From: JAJRVM01 sp963700515
GTDB lineage: Bacteria > Planctomycetota > Planctomycetia > Pirellulales > Pirellulaceae
Length of the DNA stretch: 64,000 nt
Assembly: GCA_963700515.1 (NCBI GenBank)
Contig: CAVOXY010000002.1
Location: 1 to 64,000, forward strand
Direction of reading: 5' to 3'
The notes beneath the pieces are model-generated. The model was not told the DNA's origin and ran no database searches. It saw nothing but the letters and a program-made list of their open reading frames with translations. Position 1 is the stretch's first letter. Each line of letters starts with the position of its first letter. Positions 1 through 8,810 of this stretch are shown piece by piece. A program made the translations under genes and the position numbers.

Positions 1-42
1 TCTGTACGGATCGTGATCGCGTCCCTGCTTAAACTGAGTTGA
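1..42 (+). CDS. possible 3' end of an upstream gene
   Basis: The first 42 bases read as thirteen open codons ending in TGA at 40-42, just ahead of the next gene's ribosome binding site. The tail is hydrophobic and too short to assign to a family. It may equally be non-coding. Confidence 0.2.
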   Translation, partial: SVRIVIASLLKLS

Positions 43-51
43 GGTGTTATC

Positions 52-3000
52 ATGTTGTGCGTGCTCTTGACTGCGATGATGGGGATGGCCCCGCCGGCAG
101 CCGACGTGGTCGTATTGGTCGACAACTCCCAACTGGTTCGACCCGTGGCATTCTCAGTCGCTCGGTGCCCCTTCGCGCTTGGCGGCCAATACCTTGTGGC
201 CACGGCCGACAGCCCAGCTACACCGGCGGCGGTCCGCGTGACTGCGCCCGAGGGCGAGTGGTACGTTTACCTGAGCTGGGTGCGACATCCGCGCGGCGCG
301 AACGACGTGGTTGTTCGCGTCGGCGGCTCGACGATCAAGGTCGACCAGAGTCGGCTGGCCAACGGCCAGGTGCCCGACCCCTTTCCCCGCGACGACATGG
401 CCCAATTCGAGCGGCTGTGCTCCTCGGGGCTGTATCGCCTGACGTCTCAACCGGTCCGCTTCGCCAAGGGCGACGAGATCGAGATCGTCCGGTCCGACAC
501 CGAGCCGGGCACGGTCACGACTCTGGAGAGCGTGGTCTTCTCGCCGTATGTCTACCTGGACGACCTGGGCAATGACAGCCGCTGGACGGGTACGCCCACC
601 ATCAATCTCAAAGATTACGGCCGGACGTTTTCGGGCGAGATCGGGTTTGGCCTCGCATTCCTCATGCCGGACCAGCGGGATGCGGCCATCGAGTGGTCGC
701 TGCCGGCCGTGGGGCCCTGCCTCGTGTCGGCCAACGTGAACCGTGGTCCCTCGCGGGCTGAGTCAATTCCCCTGGAAATGCAGTTCTCCGACGGGAGAAC
801 CGAGACGGTCGTGCTGGCGGGCAAGAACGCGGAGTTCGGCCGCAACCGCTGGCAGGATATCGGAGTCGTGCGTGAACCGCAGAAAGTGAAGCTCCGTTTG
901 AAGGCCGTCGAGGGGGGCTGCGCCTGCGTGGACTTGCTCCGGCTCACGCCCATTCGCGACACCGATCTGGCGCGGGCTGGTGAGAAACGATGGGACCGTT
1001 TCACCGTCGAGTGGGAAGCCGCGACAGCTCAGCGCCCTTGGCTGGAATCGGTGAAGATCGTGCCCGCCGCGGGCGACGGTGTCGAGTCGCTGCCCCAGGA
1101 GCCGTCTGCGGGGTTCGCGCACGGCCGCCAGGTGCGTTTGGCTCGGAAGCCACTCCCCGTGCTCGATGCGAGCGACGGCAGCTACTTTCCCTCGGCAGCG
1201 GAGGGAGCATTCCGCATCGAGCTGGCCCACGATTACGGACTGACGCTCACGACGGAGCTGCTGCGTCGCGAGCCCATCGTGTGGCTCAAGTACCTGGGCA
1301 TCTTCGCCTGCCAAGATGGCGATTTCGCCTCGCAGCGAGCGCAGCGTCGAGGCCCTCGCGGAGCGAGTGCAGGCAGCGCGACAGGAACCATTCCGCTCGA
1401 CCGCGGAGAAGTACCGCGCGCTGTTGGGTTACGACGAAGCACGGCCGGGTCAGGACGACCGGGCCTTCGCCTATGCTTACACAATCGATCGTCCGCCGGC
1501 CCCGCGGGTTACGGAATCGCTCGCGACCATGCCCGAGGTTGACTATTCGTATTTTCTCCATCGTGTCGAAGACCCCAAGCACCGCCGCATGTTCCTCGGC
1601 TGGCCCAACGTGTGCCAGGAATTCTACGTCTTGTCGAACGGCGCGATCGGAGTCAGCTCTGGATCGAGTCAAGGAACCGGCCATCCGCCGGCGGAGCACT
1701 TTGTGGTGCAGTTTGGGGCCGGTGAAATACCCATGTTCAAGGATCACGGCGATCCTTCAGTCACGCAAGAGATCGAGGACGGCTATCACATCATCGTTCA
1801 CACGAAGTGGAAAGCTGCCGACGCCGCGATTGGGTCCGCCGCGCTGGCCTATCCTCTTGTGGGCGAAGATGTCCGCACCGGCTACGAACCGCTCGCCGCT
1901 TTCGTACGCGTGGCGCACTGCGCCAAGGGGAAGCTGCCGTTGTGGCTGAAAATCCGCCCGGATCGCTGGGGCGGCCCAGAGAAACCGCTGGCCGGGCTCG
2001 CCGCCGCGCGGGTCGAATCGTCCTGCCTGATCGCCGGCGACCGCACGGTGCTCGGCGTAGCCGCGGCCAAGGCGACGATCGCCGCAGAGAGTGATCAGGA
2101 GGTGCTGCTGAAGCTGGAGCCTCAGCAGGAGCATGTTGATCTGGTGATTCCATACATCGCCGTCGACAAAGCCTTAGTCACACGCGCGCTTGACCTGGGC
2201 TTCGATGAAGTCACGTCGCGGACCAAGAGGTACTGGGACAGTCGCTTGGCTGCCGGGGCGATCGTCGATACGCCCGATCCGGTTGTCAACAATCTCTACA
2301 AGACCCTGTTACCACGCACGCTCGTCTGCGGAGACCTGGATGTGCAGGGTGATCATGTCTTGAAGACGAGTCCTATCATCTACGATGCGGTTTGGCTACA
2401 CGCTACTGCCTACGGGATTGAGGGCTTAGTGCGCCGCGGCCACTTCCGCGAGGCCCGCCAGTATCTCGAAGCGGCCTTCCACTGGCAGGGCTCGCAGGCC
2501 TCCGACGCCAAGACCTATACGACGTGGAAGGGCTTTTTCAACGCCCCACCGCGGTATACCGCTTTGTTGTGGATTAATTTCCATGGCTGGATGCAGTGGG
2601 CCGCGGCACGCTACTTTGTCTTCTCCAACGACATGCCGTGGCTCGAGGAGAAGATGCCGGCGCTCATCGAGAGCCTGGAGTGGACCGCCTCGCAGCGCCG
2701 CTTGACGATGCACGATAACCCCGACGGCACGCGACCGGACAACTACGGCTGGCTGCCTCCCGGCCGAGTGACCGACGGATCGGCCGGCACCAGCACGTTC
2801 AGCGACTGCATCAACTGGATGGGCTTCAACGAGCTGACGCGACTACTGGAGCGAATTGACCACCCGCGGGCCGGCGAATTTCGAACTGTGGCCGATGATT
2901 ATCGCGCCTGCATTCTCCGCGGGCTTCGCCGGGCCATCAGTCGCCGCGAGCCGGTGCGATTGAACGACGGGACGTTTGTTCCCTTTGTCCCCGGTTACCT

Positions 3001-3721
3001 CGAATCGGCTGGGCACGAGGAGACGATGTGGTACGCAGCGGTGGTCGACGGCGCTCTGGAAGGCATTCTCGACTCAGGCATCATGCCTCCCGGCGAACCG
3101 ATGGAAGACTGGGTCCTCGGGAACCTCGAAGACAACCTCTTCGTGATGGCACCCAATTTGGCTGACGAGGCATACTTTCTCGGCCATGGATGCGCCTATC
3201 TTCGCCGCGACCAGTCGCAGCACGCGATCTACACGCTGTCGAGCGTCACGGCCTCGCACATGTCGCGGCAAACGCTCACCACGTTCGAGCATCGTTCGTG
3301 GGGAGCCGGCCGCGTGTACGACCTGGCGCCCTGGCCCCTGGGCTACTACACCCGGATGCTCGCCGGCATGCTCGCCTGGGATGAAGGGGACAACGAGCTG
3401 GTCTATTGCCGTGCGACGCCCCGCGCGTGGCTCGACCCGGGCAAACGGATTCACGTCGAGCGGCTCCAGACGCGCTTCGGCCCCACCTCGCTCATGCTGG
3501 CGGCCCAACCGGATCAGATTGAAGGGGAGGTAGTGCTTCCTCGGCGATTTCCGCCGAAGTCCGTCCGATTGAACCTGCGGGCCAACGGCAAGTTCACCTC
3601 GGTCTGGCTGAACGACGAGCCGGCTCCGTACGATCCAGCCACGGACACGGTCGTTCTGCCCATTGCGGCGCCGCGTGTTCGCATTCGTGCCACCATCGAT
3701 CGTGGAGGGCCGGTGCCGTAG
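52..3721 (+). CDS. six-hairpin glycosidase-like protein, frameshifted
   Basis: ATG at 52 follows a GAGGTG ribosome binding site. The first reading frame runs to about 1316 and the sense continues in the next frame to TAG at 3721, so one surplus base lies around 1310-1332 (the join reads ...CQDGDF then SPRSERS...). The repaired protein would be about 1,220 residues with a short hydrophobic leader, two beta-rich segments in the first 400 residues, and an alpha/alpha toroid whose alternating aromatic helices (for example WINFHGWMQW, DCINWMGFNELTRLL) recall six-hairpin glycosidases such as amylo-alpha-1,6-glucosidase relatives. I infer a secreted or periplasmic polysaccharide-active enzyme; the substrate cannot be read. 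It converges on the truncated DUF2961 gene. The frameshift is either an assembly error or inactivation. Confidence 0.7.
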
Positions 3722-5266
3722 GACACCTATTGCTAAGCCGCCGCACAGTGTGCTGATCCTGACCTCAACGAAGGAGTATCTCATGAGATGGCCGGGCCGC
3801 AGCATCACGAATCCCGACACTGCCTTTCGGTCGAACAAGCACCAACCGCTGTTGAAATACTCCTCGCTCCCAGTTCCGTGGTAGCTCGGGGGCCAGCCGT
3901 CTTCATCCGTCCAGATCATCCAATCTCCTTCGCCCCACCAGTAGCCGGATTCGTAGGGCCAATCGACGGTCAGCATCACGCCGACGTATTTGCCTCGCCC
4001 TTCCCTTTGAAGAACCACTTGGCCGGGAACCTTCTGAGGGCCGAATACGGGCGTCTTGTCAGTTGCCGCTGGCGATTCGGTCCAGGTTGCGTGAAAACGT
4101 CCCCAGTTGGTCGGGATTCGTTCGAGCGGTTCGACATCGAGTCGCACACGCAAGCTCTCAATCCGCTTGCCCGACTGGTTCTCGATGGTCAGCATGGCCC
4201 CGCTGGCAAACGGCATGGGGAACCGGCAATAGGCTTCCGTCTCAGTCACTCCAAGCAGCAGGGAGTTGAAGGCTGAAGGATAGTCCACATAGGGCAAGTC
4301 CTTGAGAGGTTTCCTATCGAGGACAGCCGCCTTCGAGGTGAACCAATTCCCATGACCACTGTACGCGTGGCCGAAGAAATGCCCTATCGGCACGTCCACA
4401 CTGGGTTTGGCGGCTCCATCCCATCGGATCTGCATCCTCGTGCCTCGCAGCGCTTCGGGCGTAGCGGGTTCAGTGCTGATCCGCATTTGGCGGATCACCC
4501 CCGCGTCGGAGAGATCAATGCTCACCGCCTGCCCCGGCTCCACGGCAGCAGTCTGGTCCATTGACCACTTGGTTGGTTCAGTGGGCGGCTTCGATTCCGC
4601 CTCCAGCCATGCCTGGGCCGTGGAATCGACCTCCTTCTTCTCGGCTTCACTGGGCGGCCACGCCAGACTCTTGACATTTACCGAGTCGGGGTATCGGGTG
4701 TAGGCAATCTGCCAGTAGTTGCTCCACGCGGCGTCATGCCAGTCCGGTTTGCCGAACCCCTCGTTGACCAACTGGACAAGGCAGTGCTTCTCGAACGGAA
4801 TCGGGAACAGCGTACCGGGATAGCTTTTGTGAAACACCAGCGGATACGGGAACGGACCCTCGGAGTCGTTGAAGAACTCCAGAATCGGCATGTCGAAAGT
4901 CGGTGTCTGGCTGTGATCGAGGAAGACCTGAATCCGTGTACCCGCCTGTTGCTCGCTGCGGACACCCACGAATATTCGGTGGATGCAGCCGGGGCCTGCG
5001 GCATCGAGGAGGATGTTGCGGCCAGGGCGATCCGCTGTTGGTTTCACGATGTTCTTGTAGTCCGTGCCGTCGCCATTGCCACCACTGCGATCCCAGGTAC
5101 TCGACATGGCGGTGTGCGATGCCTCCAGTTCCGGCAGGTGGTCTACTATGCGGAGGCGATTGAGGAAGAATGCCAAGTCACGAACCGATGTTTGATCCTG
5201 TGCTTCAGTCGTCGAAACGAAGATAGCAACCAACGTCAACCCACACCCAGCAATTCGTTTGAACAC
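3722..5266 (-). CDS. DUF2961 family protein, C-terminally truncated
   Basis: The frame starts best at GTG 5266, which gives a clean signal peptide (VFKRIAGCGLTLVAIFVST, cut near TEAQ). An upstream in-frame start at 5344 would add 26 polar residues that look unrelated. DUF2961 landmarks are present: SSTWDRSGGNGDGTDY near the N-terminus, AGPGCIHRI, FFNDSEGPFPYPLVF, GHFFGHAYSGHG, and GTGSEEYFNSGW near the end. The family is beta-jelly-roll-rich and linked to glycan degradation, including GH172-type difructose and arabinan enzymes. Homology stops at about 3750-3790, straight after the LRPG...YSF segment where more domain should follow. The frame then stays open to 3074 only as antisense of the neighbouring glycosidase. 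The C-terminus therefore looks lost by deletion or rearrangement. Confidence 0.7.
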
Positions 5267-5552
5267 TGTCGTGGCCCTTCCAATGTGCTTGGCGTTTGGT
5301 CGAGAACACGGGGTCGAGGAAGAAATCTGCCTCGAACTCTGCATCCGTCAGCGGAAGCACTCGCAAGTCACGCTTGACGAATACGGCTGATTTACCCAGC
5401 TTCAGTTTGTCACTCCACCTGGGCGGTCTCGCTGGTCCGACGGACGCGCCTACCGTGGCATTCGCACCATTCCAACCGTCCCATTTTCAACGATTCTCCC
5501 GGATGCTGCAAGCATTTCCCGCTACCTGCGCTCGGCGTCCCACGGTGGGGCC

Positions 5553-5777
5553 TTACTGGCGAGCGAACATCAACTTCAAGTTTGCTGCCAGCTGGTGGGT
5601 CAATTGGGTCCCAGAGGCTGTCGGTTCCTCGCCTTCTTGCTCGAACTCGAACATCGGACGACCGATTTCCCAGTAGGTGGTCGTGATGATGAAATTGACC
5701 GCACGGCAATAGCACCAGCGGCTACGGTCCGTGGTTCTGCACGGCAGTCGCACCGTGCGCTGCACGACGATGGTCAC
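5553..5777 (-). pseudogene. remnant of DUF1016/YhcG-type PDDEXK nuclease
   Basis: A 75-codon open stretch contains the segment AVNFIITTTYWEIGR followed by FEFEQEGEE and LAANLKLMF. This matches the N-terminal helical domain of DUF1016 (YhcG) proteins, which begin with a conserved helix around an MxxxYWxIG motif. A stop after LMFAR and loss of sense downstream remove the rest of the protein, including the nuclease domain. Such genes are commonly carried by mobile or defence islands. I judge this a fossil; the identification rests on about 40 residues. Confidence 0.5.
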
Positions 5778-5983
5778 CCTGCGACTGCCTATCGAACGTT
5801 CGCGATGCCAGCCGGAAAGAGCTTATCCGCATCGGCGAATTCCAGGAGCTGCACGAAGTCCGATCGTTTCGAAAATGCGCACCAATGTGATGGAGATCGA
5901 GTTCGGCCGCGCGGATGGCGTGAAGCAATTCCGCTGAAGAAAGTTCGATTGATCACACCTCTCGCTCGGTGCAGTGGAAGTCG

Positions 5984-6349
5984 TCACCCGTTCACCCATC
6001 GGCGAATGCTGCAGGACGGTCTTCGAACATCGCCAAAAGGCGAGTAACCATCGGTCGCTAAACGGTGAGCCATGCGAGCATTTTTGATGCGCACGGCTTC
6101 ACGAAGCGGGGCGATTTTCTGATGGGCGCGATCGAGTTCTGGCGCAATCGGACGCGGCCGTTCATACTGTCGACGGCCCAGCTCCGCGAGGACACCGCTT
6201 CCTTCTGGGCCAGGGAAATGACATGCAGCACAGCGGAGCGAACATGCTTGATCCAGCCCTTTGGAAGAGTGATTCGGAGCGATTTTCTGCTCGGCATCGC
6301 CGTCGCCGTATCGTTCCGGTCGATCTGGCAGACAACGCGATAAAATCAA
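5984..6349 (-). pseudogene. decayed integrase-type transposase N-terminus
   Basis: Two minus-strand frames together rebuild the conserved start of an IS-type integrase-core transposase: KHVRSAVLHVISLAQ and WAVDSMNGRVRL in one frame, then ELDRAHQKIAPLREAVRIK and NARMAH in the next. The order and spacing match the N-terminal helix-turn-helix and coiled region of planctomycete transposases as I remember them. At least one frameshift separates the halves. No DDE catalytic region and no terminal inverted repeats are visible nearby, so the element is dead and truncated. Confidence 0.5.
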
Positions 6350-6561
6350 TTACACCAACATGTTGGGACCACGCAAAGGCCCGTGAGAGAATCGCTGGAC
6401 CACCCCAGCGGAGTGACACCTTACTTGTGGCAATGATGAGGCGGTGGATGAGCAGCCTGAGAGTATTAGGCCGAACACCAATCCCCTTTTACGACCCGGC
6501 GCAGTCGGATAGGGTTAACTTGATCCGTGTTGGAGAACGCTTGTCCCCCTGGAGGACGCTC

Positions 6562-7659
6562 ATGAGCCACCGCATCACACGACGCAGATTTGCCACGGCC
6601 GGGGCGGCTACTGTGGCCCTGGGACTTCCGGTGCTGGACAGCGGGCGTTTCGCCCCGGCGGGTGAACCTGGCAGGTGCATTCCTGCCGAATTGTCCGCGC
6701 AGAGCGTGCGGCCTTACCAACTCATGTGCGTCATCTGCCGGATCGGCGCGGGCTGTCGCAGCGACCTGGGCGATTCGCGATTGACGGCGATTCTCCAGGC
6801 CGTTCGGCAGGATCCCAAGCTGCCCCTGTCGCTCCGCTGCAACGTGGATACCGTGTACCGCTATCAGAATCCCGGACACGCGGACGACAGCGGCGAGGGA
6901 GAGCTCTTCAACGCGAAGCGCGACCTGGACATCGTCCAGAAGTTGGGCCTGGTGCCTGGCGATATTCGGCCAGCCATCGACATGTTCGAACGTGTCTTGG
7001 CCCAGATTCCACAGTCCCGCGGCATCTGCGGGTATGGCCCGCAAACTTCCGACACGTGGCGTGGCTGCTCGCAGGCGGAAAGCGGTAATTACGAAAAGGG
7101 CCGCGAACTTGGGATCAACGCCCTCATCCCACCGCGTGATGCTCAGGAAAAGACGCAGTACAAACAAACGTCGGCAGCCGCCATCTACCAAGCGCCCGCA
7201 CTTCAGATCCGGCCGCACCACCTGCTCTGCATGAGCTGTTTTCACGGCGGTCAAGACCGTCTCGCTCCGATTGAGGAAGATAATCTGTTCGAAGCGATTG
7301 ACGTGATTCAGCAACAACCAGACATCCCGGTGATGCTGATCGCCGGAGTGTGCATGATCTGTCCGCCCTGTGGCAAGTACGACCCCGCGAACAAACTCTG
7401 CGTAGGCGGCCGAAGTATGGCTTTGCGCGACCAGAAGAAGGACTTGGACGTCTTGCAGAAGCTGGACCTGAGTTATGGCGATACGCTGCCGGCCCGCCAG
7501 CTCTTTCAACGGCTGTACGAACGCATCCTGTCGACCCGCGAGATTTGCGGTTACGGCGACGGAGAAACCCGCGCCACGGAATGGAGTATCTGCGGTAGCG
7601 CGGAACAAGGCGACGCCTATCAGAAGGCTCGCGCGGTGCAGTTGGGAATCAGGCCCTGA
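6562..7659 (+). CDS. Tat-exported protein with tandem DUF1284-like cysteine domains
   Basis: ATG 6562 follows GGAGG at 6551. The N-terminus MSHRITRRRFATAGAATVAL is a textbook twin-arginine signal. The mature 335-residue region is an internal duplication. Repeat one starts at VRPYQLMCVICRIG and ends at RGICGYG. Repeat two starts at IRPHHLLCMSCFHGG and ends at REICGYG. The phrase RPHHLLCM is the hallmark of DUF1284, predicted to be an iron-sulfur protein. Both copies keep a CxxC near the start and a C-G-Y near the end; copy two adds CMICPPCGKYD. Tat export suits a protein that folds around a cofactor in the cytoplasm. A radical SAM gene follows after 69 bases on the same strand. The function is unknown, and the duplicated exported form is unusual because ordinary DUF1284 proteins are single-domain and about 130 residues. 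Confidence 0.7.
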   Translation: MSHRITRRRFATAGAATVALGLPVLDSGRFAPAGEPGRCIPAELSAQSVRPYQLMCVICRIGAGCRSDLGDSRLTAILQAVRQDPKLPLSLRCNVDTVYRYQNPGHADDSGEGELFNAKRDLDIVQKLGLVPGDIRPAIDMFERVLAQIPQSRGICGYGPQTSDTWRGCSQAESGNYEKGRELGINALIPPRDAQEKTQYKQTSAAAIYQAPALQIRPHHLLCMSCFHGGQDRLAPIEEDNLFEAIDVIQQQPDIPVMLIAGVCMICPPCGKYDPANKLCVGGRSMALRDQKKDLDVLQKLDLSYGDTLPARQLFQRLYERILSTREICGYGDGETRATEWSICGSAEQGDAYQKARAVQLGIRP

Positions 7660-7728
7660 TGGAGAAGTTCCAGAGGATTATTCCAGCCACTAGCCGGCGC
7701 CGTCTGTCCGAGTCTTTGGAGACCATTC

Positions 7729-8724
7729 ATGTCCGCCATGCCTTCCCTGGGCTCAAACGACTCTGCTGTCAAGGGGACACTCCAAGACCCGCCGTTTCGA
7801 TTCCAGGAAATGCACCTGGAGCTGACCACCGCCTGCAACTTTCGCTGTGAGTTCTGTCCTCTCAGCGAACTGGGACGACCGGCTGCTCGGTTAGAATATG
7901 AAATTGTCGCTCGTCTCCTTCGTGAGTGTGTTGAGCAGAAACTCACTCGGCAAACCACTTTCCACCTGATGGGAGAGGCATTGCTTCATCCACAATGCGT
8001 GGACATTCTCGGGTTGTGCCGCGACCTGGGAATTCGCACACGACTCGTCACCAACGGTTCCCTTTTCCACGAGGACAAGTTCTCGCGGATGTTCAAGTTG
8101 CTCGATCGCCTGGATATCAGTTTTCGCACCTTAAATGACATGGAATTGCAGGTATGTTCGAATAAACTCACCTTCCAGCAATACCTGGAAAAGCTATTGG
8201 CGACAGTCCGCCTTCGTGACGGGATGCACGACAGCACTACCACGGTTCGGATTCGCGTCTTTGTAGCTCCCCACACGATTCCGTCGTTGAGGACCCTTTG
8301 CGAATCGCTAAAGGTCGATCCGGATCTCGTTGGCGGGCTGGAGTCAGCCAAGGTGCCGTCCTACGAGGAGATACGCCTGACGCCATGGCTTAGCTTCCTC
8401 TGCGAACGCAAACTAGATTGGCTGAACAGAGCGAAGCGTTTTCCGTCTTCGTTTGGCAACTGTAATGAATTTGAAATCGGCTTCGCTGTGCTGGCGAGTG
8501 GTGATGTGACCACATGCTGCTGGGATGCCCACGGCGGAAATGTCTTAGGGAATGTAGAGCATCAGTCCCTGAGGGAAATACTTTTCTCGCAGGAGGCCGA
8601 GGCGTTTCGCAGGTCATTTCGTCGTCACAAATGTCCTACGGAAACCTGTTCACGATGCCTGGGACGTCCCACTCTCGCCAAGAGCATCGCATACCAGGCA
8701 TTAGTCCTGCTCAATCGCCGTTAA
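7729..8724 (+). CDS. radical SAM protein with C-terminal SPASM-like cysteines
   Basis: ATG 7729 has GGAG ten bases upstream. Cys36, Cys40 and Cys43 form the CxxxCxxC motif (CNFRCEFC) that binds the SAM-cleaving [4Fe-4S] cluster, preceded by the usual HLELTTAC strand. GEALLHP matches the G-E-P position, and the protein continues as a partial TIM barrel. Residues 250-320 carry further cysteines (GNCNEF, TTCCWD, HKCPTETCSRC), consistent with a SPASM or twitch auxiliary-cluster domain, as found in peptide-modifying and sulfatase-maturing enzymes. The 331-residue length fits that group. It is probably co-transcribed with the DUF1284-like gene 69 bases upstream, so the pair may form one redox or maturation unit. 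The substrate is not identifiable. Confidence 0.8.
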   Translation: MSAMPSLGSNDSAVKGTLQDPPFRFQEMHLELTTACNFRCEFCPLSELGRPAARLEYEIVARLLRECVEQKLTRQTTFHLMGEALLHPQCVDILGLCRDLGIRTRLVTNGSLFHEDKFSRMFKLLDRLDISFRTLNDMELQVCSNKLTFQQYLEKLLATVRLRDGMHDSTTTVRIRVFVAPHTIPSLRTLCESLKVDPDLVGGLESAKVPSYEEIRLTPWLSFLCERKLDWLNRAKRFPSSFGNCNEFEIGFAVLASGDVTTCCWDAHGGNVLGNVEHQSLREILFSQEAEAFRRSFRRHKCPTETCSRCLGRPTLAKSIAYQALVLLNRR

Positions 8725-8810
8725 GGAGGTGCTTGCGCCAGCCCAGGCAGGCTCGCATCCCGCCCTGCCGGTGCCATCGCACTGGCTCAGCCACTGTCTT
8801 CATGCCTTGC

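Noticed and set aside
7729..8724. Anaerobic sulfatase-maturating enzyme for the sulfatase at 50.7 kb
   Set aside because: The radical SAM and SPASM-like cysteines fit broadly, but the cysteine pattern is shorter than in sulfatase maturases, the genes are 43 kb apart and the neighbour is a DUF1284-like protein.
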